45,122 bases of DNA from an uncultured Bacteroidota bacterium (GCA_937924855.1 CALEYQ010000025.1:1-45122); one strand, 5' to 3'. Positions 22,462 through 31,245 are shown, counted from the first letter of the stretch. Program-made: numbers and translations. The notes: generated by a model from the sequence alone, not told the origin.

Positions 22462-25413
22462 TCAGGATCTGGGATCGGGTTTGATTGGTAGTTTGGCAAG
22501 TTTTTCAACTTCGATGGAGGGAAATCCGAATTCTGCCACTACCTTCCCAAGAATCAGGTATAAACCTCTTCCCTGAAGCGGAAAATTTTTTACGGAGGGC
22601 GGAAAATGCGTTGTGTCGAAGAAATTTCCTTCCGGATCGAGAAAGGTTCCGAAGTACATAATTTCACCCCGTACGGTTCGCACATATTTCGCGGTTACAT
22701 AATTGCCTGTCATCCGTACCTTTTTGCCAATGTAGTTGCTTAGTTCCGAAGCCCGGCATTCGCCCCGGAAAGATGTTTTGAGCATTTCAAAGCTGCTAAT
22801 GCTCACGGGAAACCCCAGAAGTTCTGTTTCGTCATAGGCATCCTCGAGTTCATGGGCGGAAAGGTCGGGCAGCTCATAGATTTTAGGGGTTTCCCGGAAA
22901 AGCTCTATGGCTTGTAGCTCCTTTTTTTCGGTTCCGACGAGCATATGTGCTTCCCATAGCAATTCTTTTTTTGTTTTTCCGGTGAAGCGCAGTGCCCCCG
23001 CACGGATAAGTATCCGCAGTTGGTCCAATGAAATTCCAGTACGCCGGATTAACATTTCCATATCTCTGAAACTGCCATTGCGGAGACGCTCTTCGGGAAT
23101 GCCCGCTGCATATTTACCTTCCAGGTTTTGAATGTGTATAAAACCCAAAAACACATCGGTTCCGTACAGGGTGGTGGTGTGGAGGCTGTGATTTATGCAG
23201 GGAAGATGAATTTTTCCTCCGGCCTTGCGGGCTTCGTTTACATATACCCAGGTGCTGTAAAACCCTCCAAAATTATTTATCACAGCCACCATAAATTCAA
23301 GGGGATAATGAGCCTTTAAGAACAGGCTCTGATAACTTTCAACGGCATAGGATGCCGAGTGTGCCTTGGAGAAGGAATAACCGGCAAAAGATTCAATTTG
23401 CCTCCAGACTTCTCTCGTAAGACTGTCGCTGTAGCCACGTCTCAGGCAATTGTCGAAAAATTTTTGGGTGAGTTCTGCGATTTGTTTCTTGTTCTTTCCT
23501 TTCCCCGACATCATTCGTCTCAATACGTCGGCGTCGGCGAGGTCGAGTCCTGCAAAGTGATGGCAAACCTTTAGCACATCTTCCTGGTACACCATTACGC
23601 CATAGGTTTCCTGAAGTTGTTCTTTCATTACGGGGTGCAGGTATTGAAATCCATCCGGATTGTGAAAGCGCTGAATATACTCCCGCATCATACCGCTTCT
23701 TGCTACCCCCGGGCGTATGATAGAACTGGCGGCTACGAGCGACAGGTAGTTATCGCACCGCAATTTTTTCAGAAGCCCGCGCATAGCAGGACTCTCTACA
23801 TAAAAGCAGCCGATGGTATCACCTGATTTAAGTTGTGCTTTTACCTTCGGGTCGTTTTTGAAGCGGGTTACATCGTGTACATCGATGCGCGTTCCCCGGT
23901 TGCGGTAAACAATATCCGCACACTCCCTGATGTGACCTATGCCGCGTTGGCTGAGGATATCGAGTTTCTCAAAACCGATATCTTCGGCGATATACATGTC
24001 GAACTGGGCCGTCGGAAAATTTTTCGGCGGAAGATCGAGTGCGGTATAAGCAGTAATGGGTTCTTCGGAAATGAGAACTCCTCCGGCGTGGATGGATCGC
24101 AGGTTGGGGAAGCTTTCCAGATCGCCGCGAAACGATTCTATGAGTGTGGTTATGTTGTTGCGCGCAAGGGCATCGCCGGGGTCGTGCACCAAATGGTCGA
24201 TTTCACTCTTGGGCAACCCATGTACTTTTCCCAGCTCTCTGGGAACCGAGCGGTCTTTGAATGTTGATATCGTTCCGAGCAGGGCTGTGTGCTTATGTCC
24301 GTAGCGTTTGAAAATATAGTCCAGCACCTCATCGCGTTCTTTCCAGGAATAATCAATGTCGAAATCGGGAGGCGATTTTCGTTTGGGATTCAGAAAGCGC
24401 TCGAAGTACAGGTCGAGTTCGATGGGACATACATCGGTAATTTTCAGGCAATACGCTACCACACTGTTGGCTCCGCTGCCCCTGCCTACATGATAAAACC
24501 CGCGGCTCATACTGTAGCGTATAATGTCCCAGGTGATGAGGAAATAGGAAGAGAAACCGAGGTTCTCAATAATCTCGAGCTCGTGTTCCACTCTTCGCCT
24601 TGCTTCGCGGTTGTTTTCTCCGTAACGGTATTTAAGTCCGTCAAGAGCCAGTTTTTCAAGCAGCAGTTTGTCATCGTATTTGTTTCCCGTAAATGTTTGT
24701 TTGTTTTTCACGGTGCTGAGGTCGAAGTGCAGACCGGCCTGATCGAGAATACGTCTGGTGTTGGCCTCAAGGGTAGGGAAGGGGCTTAACTTTTCCCTCA
24801 GGATTTCGGGTTCTGCAAAGTGCTCATCGCTGTGTGCAGTACTGCCCGGAGGAAGGTGACTGAGCAGGCAATTATGTGCAATGGCGCGAAGCTGCAGATG
24901 AAGTTTGAACTGTTTGCCTCCCGAAAAGGTTACCGGATGAAAAAATACCCGCTTCCTGAGTTCTTCTTTCGGGCGTAACAGGAGGCGATTGAGCTCGGAA
25001 AGCCGAGTGCCTGTGAATTCATTTTCCCGCAATTCACTTTCTTTTTTTCGTTCCGGGGGGTAAATCACAAATGCATTACTAAAGGGAGGAGCCTGCAGGG
25101 GAAGGGGTGTGCGACTGAGGTTATGGTGTGTAAGAAATTCATTGATTTCCATAAAGCCACGGTTGTTAAGGGCAATGGCGGTATAAAGCAGATGTCCGCG
25201 TTGTGTATTGGGTTCAGACCGGAATTCTATTCCTGCAATGGGTCTGACTCCGGCGTTGAGGCAGGCCCTGTAGAAATCGAATACGCCGGTACTGCAGTTG
25301 ATGTCGGTGAGAACCAGGGTTTCAATGCCGTGATTACGGGCAAGTACAGGAAGCTGTTCCGGAGGAATGGTGCCGTAGCGCAGCGAGTAATAGGAGTGGC
25401 AGTTGAGGTACAT
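22462..25413 (-). CDS. dnaE2: DnaE2-type (error-prone) DNA polymerase III alpha subunit
   Basis: A 983-aa C-family polymerase, shorter than replicative DnaE (over 1100 aa). It has an N-terminal PHP domain (YLNCHSYYSLRYG, LVLTDINCSTGVFDF, AGIEFRSE), the catalytic PDFDIDYSW motif (about 348-356), a third acidic site in FEKLDILSQRGIGH (about 483), helix-hairpin-helix segments, and an OB fold near the end (KVRMTGNYVTAKYVRT, about 898). The SRAP and DinB neighbours point to translesion synthesis. The start ATG (25413) is preceded by TACTTTTG and by an SOS-like box. Position and family argue for damage-inducible expression, which the sequence cannot prove. Confidence 0.94.
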   Translation of the reverse strand: MYLNCHSYYSLRYGTIPPEQLPVLARNHGIETLVLTDINCSTGVFDFYRACLNAGVRPIAGIEFRSEPNTQRGHLLYTAIALNNRGFMEINEFLTHHNLSRTPLPLQAPPFSNAFVIYPPERKKESELRENEFTGTRLSELNRLLLRPKEELRKRVFFHPVTFSGGKQFKLHLQLRAIAHNCLLSHLPPGSTAHSDEHFAEPEILREKLSPFPTLEANTRRILDQAGLHFDLSTVKNKQTFTGNKYDDKLLLEKLALDGLKYRYGENNREARRRVEHELEIIENLGFSSYFLITWDIIRYSMSRGFYHVGRGSGANSVVAYCLKITDVCPIELDLYFERFLNPKRKSPPDFDIDYSWKERDEVLDYIFKRYGHKHTALLGTISTFKDRSVPRELGKVHGLPKSEIDHLVHDPGDALARNNITTLIESFRGDLESFPNLRSIHAGGVLISEEPITAYTALDLPPKNFPTAQFDMYIAEDIGFEKLDILSQRGIGHIRECADIVYRNRGTRIDVHDVTRFKNDPKVKAQLKSGDTIGCFYVESPAMRGLLKKLRCDNYLSLVAASSIIRPGVARSGMMREYIQRFHNPDGFQYLHPVMKEQLQETYGVMVYQEDVLKVCHHFAGLDLADADVLRRMMSGKGKNKKQIAELTQKFFDNCLRRGYSDSLTREVWRQIESFAGYSFSKAHSASYAVESYQSLFLKAHYPLEFMVAVINNFGGFYSTWVYVNEARKAGGKIHLPCINHSLHTTTLYGTDVFLGFIHIQNLEGKYAAGIPEERLRNGSFRDMEMLIRRTGISLDQLRILIRAGALRFTGKTKKELLWEAHMLVGTEKKELQAIELFRETPKIYELPDLSAHELEDAYDETELLGFPVSISSFEMLKTSFRGECRASELSNYIGKKVRMTGNYVTAKYVRTVRGEIMYFGTFLDPEGNFFDTTHFPPSVKNFPLQGRGLYLILGKVVAEFGFPSIEVEKLAKLPIKPDPRS

Positions 25414-25441
25414 TTGTTTGTTCCAGCGGAAAGCATGGACT

Positions 25442-25449
25442 CAAAAGTA
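25442..25449 (-). promoter_or_regulatory. Candidate -7 element of the dnaE2-SRAP promoter
   Basis: The minus strand reads TACTTTTG, 28 nt before the dnaE2 ATG. A 16-bp SOS-like box ends 23 nt upstream; no -33 TTG is visible between them. Confidence 0.5.
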
Positions 25450-25472
25450 AGCCGGTACGGAGGGAGGGTGCT

Positions 25473-25488
25473 TTCGCAAACTGTGGAA
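25473..25488. promoter_or_regulatory. SOS-like box upstream of dnaE2
   Basis: Forward TTCGCAAACTGTGGAA, minus strand TTCCACAGTTTGCGAA. It matches the dinB box at 27046-27061 in 14 of 16 positions and lies at the same distance (23 nt) from the -7 element. Confidence 0.7.
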
Positions 25489-25540
25489 TAACAGAAAGTC
25501 ATTTCAAATTGACGCAGATTTATTAATTTAAGCCTTTCCT

Positions 25541-25857
25541 ATGGCCTCATTAAAAGACTGGGTTATCGGCGACTACCTTCGGAAAACGGAAGATGTTTTC
25601 GAGACGGCAAGGATAGAGTTTACCTACTGTTATTCGGTTTTTTTTCTGCTCCTGGGTTTGCTTTTTTATGGGAACCTGATCAGTTTGGCGGACCTGAAAA
25701 TAAAAAATTTATGATCCGGCGGCTTCGTGAACTCATCCAGCGCAATTGGGACAAGCCCATGCAGGAGCAAAAACAAATTTTCGATTCCGCGATAAGTTCC
25801 TGGATTGGTTCCCACGAACAAACCGATGATATTACCCTGATCGGAATTCGTTTTTGA
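25541..25857 (+). pseudogene. Chimeric gene remnant: membrane-protein N-terminus joined to a SpoIIE-type phosphatase C-terminus
   Basis: From ATG 25541 the frame reads MASLKDWVIGDYLRKTEDVF followed by a hydrophobic stretch FTYCYSVFFLLLGLLFYGNL, then a TGA at 25712-25714 (57 codons). From 25678 a different frame reads DQFGGPENKKFMIRRLREL, then PMQEQKQIFDSAISSWIG and EQTDDITLIGIRF, ending TGA 25855-25857. This is the C-terminal end of a SpoIIE/PP2C serine phosphatase domain (DQFGG...DDITLIGI). The upstream part looks like the start of a membrane sensor protein. The middle of both genes is missing, so a deletion has joined two genes. Neither part should be functional. Confidence 0.8.
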
Positions 25858-25864
25858 CAGCCCT

Positions 25865-27010
25865 TTATTTTATGCCCACGGCACGAATTACGGCTGACTC
25901 CCCGTATCTTTTTTTCATGCGGTCGATGGCCTGATAAAGGTTGACCATTTCGGTGCTATCCTCAAAAAGGTTAATCTGGGGGTGGCCGCTTACCAAATGG
26001 CTTAGCCTTACACCTACCAGTCTTATCAGCATACGCCTTTCATAGAGTTTCGAAAACAGATTGCGTGCTGTTTCCAGCAGTATGTGATCCGAGGCGGTAT
26101 AAGGAATATGCGCCTGCTTTGTGTGGGTATCGAAATTAGAGTATCTGAGTTTTACGGTAATGCAGGCCGTGAGTTTGTTTTGCTTGCGCAGGCTGAACCC
26201 CAGCTCTTCCACCATGCGAACGAGGGTATTGTTTAACTTTTCAGGATCGGTGGTGTCTTCCTGAAAGGTGGTTTCGGTACTGATTGACTTCCTTTCGGAA
26301 TATGGCTCAACCGGATTGTTGTCGATGCCGTTGGCCCGGTTCCAGAGGCTTTTTCCATTTTCTCCCAAAACCCGCATGAGCATTTCGGGAGGCATAAGCC
26401 GCAAAGTGCGCAGGGTGTTCACGCCCATAGAGCGTAGCAGATGTCCGGTCTTGCTTCCTACCATGGGCATTTTATCTACAGGCAAAGGATCGAGAAAGGG
26501 AATTACCATTTGTTTTGGAATCTCGAGCTCGCCGTTGGGTTTCGATTCTCCGGTGGCAATTTTTGAAACGGTTTTGTTTACGCTCAGTCCGAACGAGATG
26601 GGTAGCCCCGTTTCGCGTATGATGCGTTGCCTCAGTTCCTGAGTCCATTTCAGCGAGCCAAAAAATTTATCCATGCCGCTGATGTCTATGTAGTGCTCGT
26701 CGATGGAAGCTTTTTCAAATACGGGAGAGCGGTCGGCAATAACTTCGGTTACCTGTTTCGAATACCTCTCGTATTGTTCCAGGTCGCCGCGGATAAAGAT
26801 GGCGTGCGGGCAAAGATGTTTGGCAAGTCGCGAGGGCATGGCGGAGTGCACGCCGAAGGCACGGGCCTCATACGAACACGATGAAACCACGCCCCGGTCG
26901 CCGGTACCGCCAATGATTACCGGTTTGCCTTTCAGGGAGGGGTTGATAAGACGCTCCACAGATACAAAAAATGAGTCGAGATCGAGATGAACTATGGTGC
27001 GATCCTGCAT
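25865..27010 (-). CDS. dinB: DNA polymerase IV (Y-family), DinB
   Basis: A 381-aa Y-family polymerase: IVHLDLDSFFVSVERL (metal Asp about 8), SIDEHYIDIS with catalytic Asp-Glu (about 102-103), YEARAFGVHSAMPS, a helix-hairpin-helix segment (KMPMVGSKTGHLLRSMGV), and a little-finger domain with ISTETTFQEDTTD. It performs translesion synthesis across damaged bases. The start (ATG 27010) is preceded by TACCTTTA and an SOS-like box at 27046-27061. It points away from the divergent lipoprotein gene, and its stop faces the remnant at 25541-25857. Confidence 0.95.
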   Translation of the reverse strand: MQDRTIVHLDLDSFFVSVERLINPSLKGKPVIIGGTGDRGVVSSCSYEARAFGVHSAMPSRLAKHLCPHAIFIRGDLEQYERYSKQVTEVIADRSPVFEKASIDEHYIDISGMDKFFGSLKWTQELRQRIIRETGLPISFGLSVNKTVSKIATGESKPNGELEIPKQMVIPFLDPLPVDKMPMVGSKTGHLLRSMGVNTLRTLRLMPPEMLMRVLGENGKSLWNRANGIDNNPVEPYSERKSISTETTFQEDTTDPEKLNNTLVRMVEELGFSLRKQNKLTACITVKLRYSNFDTHTKQAHIPYTASDHILLETARNLFSKLYERRMLIRLVGVRLSHLVSGHPQINLFEDSTEMVNLYQAIDRMKKRYGESAVIRAVGIK

Positions 27011-27014
27011 GCTG

Positions 27015-27022
27015 TAAAGGTA
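27015..27022 (-). promoter_or_regulatory. Candidate -7 element of dinB
   Basis: The minus strand reads TACCTTTA (one mismatch to TAnnTTTG), 4 nt before the ATG. The SOS-like box lies 23 nt upstream, exactly as at dnaE2. Confidence 0.45.
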
Positions 27023-27045
27023 TTACTGAAACACAGGATGTCGGG

Positions 27046-27061
27046 TTCACAAAGTGTGGAA
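27046..27061. promoter_or_regulatory. SOS-like box upstream of dinB
   Basis: Forward TTCACAAAGTGTGGAA, minus strand TTCCACACTTTGTGAA. It sits between dinB and the divergent lipoprotein gene and may control either. Confidence 0.7.
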
Positions 27062-27118
27062 AAGCGAACCTCCCTTTTCGGGCATGTTTTTTGTTAAATT
27101 GCAGGAAAATACGCACCT

Positions 27119-28165
27119 ATGAACAGGTTTTTTTACGCTTCCATCATATTTGTTTCCGTGGTGCTGCTTATGGCTGCCTGTACGGCCACGGTTCGCATCA
27201 ATACGGTTCAGCCGGCCGCGGTGAACATTCCGAAAGAATTCAAGAAGGTGCTTTTGATCAACCGCACCGGTGAGGATCCGAATTACAAGCAAACCAACAA
27301 GATAGAAAAAATGCTTTCGGGCGACTGGTCGAAGCGAAATCCCAGAAATACTTTCAAGGTACTCGAGGGGTTGGGCGCGGAGCTGACTAATTCCATGAAG
27401 AATTATCAGGTTCAGATACTCAAGGATACCATCTTTATGGGAACCGGAAATGTAATGTTTCCGGAATACCTTAAGCCCGATTTCATCGATAGCCTGGCAA
27501 ATAAATACGAGGCTGATTTTGTGATTGCTCTGGAGACCTTCGACATGGATATGATTTCCAAGGTGAACGGAGCTCCGGTTACGTTTAATGTGGTAGGCAT
27601 TGTTGCGGCCACCCCTATGGGTCCCACCTATACTATTTTGCACGTTACCAAACTGGGATGGAGAATTTATCCCGTGGGAGGGGGCAGTTTGATTGATCAG
27701 CATCAGCACAGTTATACCATGGATTTTCAGCGCATGGGCATACCGGATCAAACCGTTTTGCTGCAATTGCCCAAAGCTAAGGAAGGGGTAAATGTAGCGC
27801 TGTTTGATGCCGGCTCGTTTTATGGCGATCGTATTACCCCGCATCCTATAACTCTGGTCCGGCAATTTTTCACTTCGGGCAGCAGCAGTATCAAGCAGGG
27901 AGCCCGTTTGGCTCATTTAGGCAAATGGGATGAGGCCGCTGATCGTTGGGCGGTGGGAACCAAATCGGGGCGCCGTAAGGTGGGTAAACGCTCATATTAT
28001 AATATGGCTGTTTACTATGAAGTAATGGGTAACCTGGATGAGGCTATTAAAATGGCCGAGACTTCATATTCTGTATATGGCTTCCGGGAAGGTTTGCGCT
28101 ATTCCAACATGCTGAAGCACCGTCGGAATATGGCCCGCCGCGTGGATGAGCAAACCGGCGAGTAG
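27119..28165 (+). CDS. Lipoprotein, DUF6340-like, with TPR-like C-terminus
   Basis: The 348-aa product has a lipoprotein signal with LMAAC (lipid Cys about 21). Its body (KKVLLINRTGEDPNYKQTNK, ADFVIALETFDMD, GWRIYPVGGGSLIDQHQHSY) matches a Bacteroidota lipoprotein family I associate with DUF6340. The C-terminus from about 260 (RLAHLGKWDEAADRWAVG, YNMAVYYEVMGNLDEAIKMAE) looks like tetratricopeptide repeats. It is placed between dinB and the S24 regulator gene, all with unrelated roles as far as known. The function is unknown; the family name is moderately sure. Confidence 0.8.
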   Translation: MNRFFYASIIFVSVVLLMAACTATVRINTVQPAAVNIPKEFKKVLLINRTGEDPNYKQTNKIEKMLSGDWSKRNPRNTFKVLEGLGAELTNSMKNYQVQILKDTIFMGTGNVMFPEYLKPDFIDSLANKYEADFVIALETFDMDMISKVNGAPVTFNVVGIVAATPMGPTYTILHVTKLGWRIYPVGGGSLIDQHQHSYTMDFQRMGIPDQTVLLQLPKAKEGVNVALFDAGSFYGDRITPHPITLVRQFFTSGSSSIKQGARLAHLGKWDEAADRWAVGTKSGRRKVGKRSYYNMAVYYEVMGNLDEAIKMAETSYSVYGFREGLRYSNMLKHRRNMARRVDEQTGE

Positions 28166-28200
28166 TATTCAATAAAGTTTTATTTGACCGGCACAGCGGC

Positions 28201-28230
28201 CCGGTCCTGCGAGCAAAGAAACAGGACGGG
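28201..28230. repeat. REP-like inverted repeat
   Basis: CCGGTCCTG (28201-28209) faces CAGGACGGG (28222-28230), one mismatch. It shares the GTCCTG...CAGGAC arms with the repeat at 18209-18240 and lies between the lipoprotein gene and the S24 gene, without a T run. Confidence 0.5.
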
Positions 28231-28326
28231 GCACGCGGTAAGCCGGCATGTCATGTTCGGGCCCTTTTACTTACCATGGCTTCGGGGCCCTTGCATAATT
28301 TTTTTCAAAGATATTTTCAAAATGTA

Positions 28327-28334
28327 TATATTTG
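28327..28334 (+). promoter_or_regulatory. Candidate -7 element of the S24 regulator gene
   Basis: TATATTTG, a full match, 20 nt before the ATG at 28355. The palindromic box starts 1-2 nt downstream and would cover the transcription start. Confidence 0.6.
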
Positions 28335-28335
28335 T

Positions 28336-28352
28336 TTTTACAAAATGTAAAA
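28336..28352. promoter_or_regulatory. Palindromic operator (SOS-like box) of the S24 regulator gene
   Basis: TTTTACA-AAA-TGTAAAA is a perfect 7-3-7 palindrome. Its 16-bp core (28337-28352) matches the dinB box at 12 of 16 positions. It overlaps the expected transcription start, which suits autorepression. Confidence 0.75.
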
Positions 28353-28354
28353 TT

Positions 28355-29152
28355 ATGGCAGATCGTGAAAAAAACATCATTCGTTTCCGTCTGGGGCGGA
28401 ACATCCGCAGGTTACGGGAGTTAAAGAACAAAACCATGGAGCAATTGGCCGATGAGCTGGGCATATCTACTTCAGGTTTGCATTCTTATGAGTCGGGGCG
28501 AACGGAGCCCGACAGCAGAATGTTGATTCGCCTGTCGAAATATTTTCAGGTTGCGATTGATGCTTTTCTGAAGTGCGATCTCGACCGGGTGCCATCGGCC
28601 AAATTGATTCGACTCGATAACAACCGTCTGGTATTTCCGATAACGGTAGATCATGAGGGAAATGATTTGATTGAAGTGGTTCCTGTTAAAGCCCGTGCCG
28701 GTTATCTGAACGGATATTCCGATCCCGAGTTTGTGGGTGAGCTGCCCCGAATGAATTTGCCGTTTATTCCGGTGGGTAAGCATCGGGCTTTTCCCATCAA
28801 GGGCGATTCCATGCCTCCGCTGAAAGACGGCTCCTGGGTAGTGGGTAAATTTGTAGAGCGCTGGGACGACATCCGCGACGGACGCACTTATATTGTGCTT
28901 ACCCGAAACGAAGGTTTGGTGTATAAACGGGTGGTTAACAAACTTAAGAAAGAACGATTCCTGGAACTGCATAGCGATAACCCGGTGTATGAAGCGTATA
29001 AGGTGAAGGCAGAAGATATTTTGGAAGTATGGGAATTCAGCTGTGCCATAAATACTGCCGAATACAAAGACGAAGAACTGAATACCGAAAGCATTATGAA
29101 AATGTTGAAAAGTCTGAAGGTTGAGTTGGGGGAGATAAGAAAGAAGAAGTAA
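28355..29152 (+). CDS. XRE-family HTH / S24 peptidase regulator, LexA-like
   Basis: A 265-aa protein with an N-terminal HTH (about 10-70: LGRNIRRLRELKNKTMEQLA, SGLHSYESGRTEP) and a C-terminal S24 domain. The self-cleavage parts are in place: an Ala-Gly pair at 115-116 (KARAGYLNG), Ser at 152 in IKGDSMPPL, and Lys at 191 in LVYKRVVN. The spacing (36 and 39 residues) is like LexA (35 and 37). LexA-type proteins repress damage genes until RecA-bound DNA triggers self-cleavage. I start at ATG 28355; a longer frame upstream is leader. Operator-like boxes here and before dinB and dnaE2 make it the likely controller of those genes. Confidence 0.92.
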   Translation: MADREKNIIRFRLGRNIRRLRELKNKTMEQLADELGISTSGLHSYESGRTEPDSRMLIRLSKYFQVAIDAFLKCDLDRVPSAKLIRLDNNRLVFPITVDHEGNDLIEVVPVKARAGYLNGYSDPEFVGELPRMNLPFIPVGKHRAFPIKGDSMPPLKDGSWVVGKFVERWDDIRDGRTYIVLTRNEGLVYKRVVNKLKKERFLELHSDNPVYEAYKVKAEDILEVWEFSCAINTAEYKDEELNTESIMKMLKSLKVELGEIRKKK

Positions 29153-29430
29153 GAAATCAGGAAGCCAATTTTTTCTGCCACATACAGTGCCCAATTGAAA
29201 AGTGCTTTTCCCAAAATCGAGGTAAGCTCTAAATATAGGGTAGTAGAAAATGGCAAATATTTTTCAGCCCGCGGACCCGACTCAGGTACTGATGCAGGGC
29301 TTCTGGTAATCCGGACAATTTTTGGTTCGGAGTCGAGATTGAATAAAATTTGCAATTATCTGGATATTGAATACAAAATCAGATAGCAAATTTTGCAGCT
29401 ACATGGTTGCATCTTCCTTAAAAAGCACGA
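29153..29430. other. Intergenic stretch between the S24 regulator and the T9SS gene
   Basis: 278 nt without a supported gene. A 63-codon open frame on the plus strand has only a TTG start and no recognisable family; I see no terminator or RNA. Confidence 0.4.
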
Positions 29431-31035
29431 TCATTCAATTTTAATAAATTTCTTTTTATAACTATTGTTATCACCATATAGGATAACATAGTATATGCCC
29501 GGGTTAAGGGTCGAAATATCCAGTATGGTTTTTTCAGGATACGGATTGAAGGTTAATACAATTCTCCCTGAAGCATCATAGATGATTCCATTCTTAAATA
29601 AATTTTTTTTCGAATAGCTAAAATGGATTTCGTTGGTGGCAGGGTTTGGAGTTATTTCTTGATTGATAAATTCTAATTCAGAATCTCCGGTCAGATTACA
29701 ATAAGGTGTTATATCCCATCTTTCAAAAGTTGAAACCAGGCCCGGGGTAAAGGATCCAAACTCCAGGATTGAAAATTCAAATTGGTAGGGAAGAAAATCC
29801 CATCCAAATCCAACCTTTTCCGGGTTTTTGGTGGGATATAAATCGCTAATTCCGCAAATACCCTGCCCACTTTCATTGAATTCCATCAAAATTGTATGAT
29901 TTGTTCCGGCTGAAGGGTTAATTGCTCCATTAAACAGGTATAGATTCCCATTTGAATCGAATTTTATCTTTTTTATTTCAAGTAAAAAATTCAAATCCGA
30001 ATAGCCTGTTTTTATGGAGAGTCCTCCTTCAAGATAGCCGTTTTGATCAAGGAAGGTCACCGCTTTCCTTTTTTCATATATATAATTGTGGGTAAGAGCA
30101 ACCTGACCATTTGGTCCTGCCGAAATGCCATATGGAAATGATTTTTCAACTGTAGTTTTGAAGTTGTAGGCATCCAATAAATTTCCATTTTGGTCAATTT
30201 TTAAGCAAAAGGTATAAAAGGTCTTGTTGTAACCTCCTAGTCCGGTTATAATTATGGTTGAGTCATTTATTATCTGACAATTTTTTCCTTCAGCTCCCAA
30301 AGGAGGTAGTGTTGACTTTGCCCATTGAAGAATGCCCTGAGAGTTAAGTTTGACAAGGCATGTCGATAGATTTGCTTTCGAACAAATATAAAAATCACCT
30401 TGGGAGGAAACGCTAAAGTCATTGAGGTAATTTTTGTAATACCCGCTATAGAATAGTTTTTGCCATGCCAAATTTCCATTTGGATTTAATTTAAGGGCAA
30501 GGATATCATAATGCCTGGTGGGAGTTGCGTATCTTACTGCAAGATAAATGTTTCCCTGTTGGTCAAATTTCGGGTTGCTGACAAAATAAATAGTGGGATT
30601 ATCATCATTTGAAATTTTCTTTGACCATACTAAATTCCCCTGCTGGCTATACCTTAAAAATCCAATCCCAACCGATTCGGCGTCACGATAAAAACCTGTT
30701 ACCAGAATATCTGAATTGGGCATAATGTTAATATACTTTCCATCAAAAGAATTTCCTGAAACCGGATTTTGCTGGTATTGGATTCCGACTCTCCATCGTT
30801 CTTGTAAATGTTGATCAGTTTTTTGAATGACAAACTTCTGCTCAGGACCGTTATTAATAAAATAAAGGAAATGGTTTTCCCCGGAATAGTTTTTTTCCCA
30901 ATCAATCATTCGTAGAGTTCCAAACCCGGAAGAAGATTGCGAAACCACATACTGGTTTGTTTGAAATTGGGCCCGTCCCGGAAAAAAAATAAAAATAATC
31001 CCAGTCCATAAAGGAATTGATCTGATGAGTTTCAT
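29431..31035 (-). CDS. Secreted beta-propeller-like protein with T9SS type A sorting domain
   Basis: The 534-aa product has a signal peptide (MKLIRSIPLWTGIIFIFFPG, cleaved after RAQ). The body has repeats of about 40-50 residues with a QGNLVWSK/NGNLAWQK/QGILQWAK core followed by a D-or-S-rich strand, typical of SBBP-like seven-bladed propeller repeats. The C-terminus (about 460-534: EITPNPATNEIHFSYS, IIYDASGRIVLTFNP, LNPGIYYVILYGDN) is a T9SS type A domain. It should be secreted or surface-attached. No enzymatic motif. It ends with TGA. Confidence 0.9.
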   Translation of the reverse strand: MKLIRSIPLWTGIIFIFFPGRAQFQTNQYVVSQSSSGFGTLRMIDWEKNYSGENHFLYFINNGPEQKFVIQKTDQHLQERWRVGIQYQQNPVSGNSFDGKYINIMPNSDILVTGFYRDAESVGIGFLRYSQQGNLVWSKKISNDDNPTIYFVSNPKFDQQGNIYLAVRYATPTRHYDILALKLNPNGNLAWQKLFYSGYYKNYLNDFSVSSQGDFYICSKANLSTCLVKLNSQGILQWAKSTLPPLGAEGKNCQIINDSTIIITGLGGYNKTFYTFCLKIDQNGNLLDAYNFKTTVEKSFPYGISAGPNGQVALTHNYIYEKRKAVTFLDQNGYLEGGLSIKTGYSDLNFLLEIKKIKFDSNGNLYLFNGAINPSAGTNHTILMEFNESGQGICGISDLYPTKNPEKVGFGWDFLPYQFEFSILEFGSFTPGLVSTFERWDITPYCNLTGDSELEFINQEITPNPATNEIHFSYSKKNLFKNGIIYDASGRIVLTFNPYPEKTILDISTLNPGIYYVILYGDNNSYKKKFIKIE

Positions 31036-31245
31036 CGTAATAAATTTAAATTCTGGGGATATCCGGGGATATTAAAGCCGTTGTCACGGCGGGGATATGT
31101 AAATTTAAGGAATTTTTTAATATTGAAAAAACAAGGTCCGGAATGAAAATTTAATACCCTGTGGTTTGTATTGAGATTTTTAAGCAAATGAATCTTTTGC
31201 GAATTAACCTGCTGATTATTAATGCTTAAACCTGTTCCGTCAAAT

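Noticed and set aside
23833..24267. Plus-strand open frames inside dnaE2
   Set aside because: They are shadows of the polymerase gene; no independent family or start signal.
27047..27916. 289-codon minus-strand open frame over the DUF6340-like gene
   Set aside because: Antisense to a lipoprotein gene with good features, and it would run through the dinB box; no family fit.
28184..28354. 57-codon N-terminal extension of the S24 regulator
   Set aside because: It would cover the promoter and operator; MADREKN at 28355 fits XRE-family N-termini.
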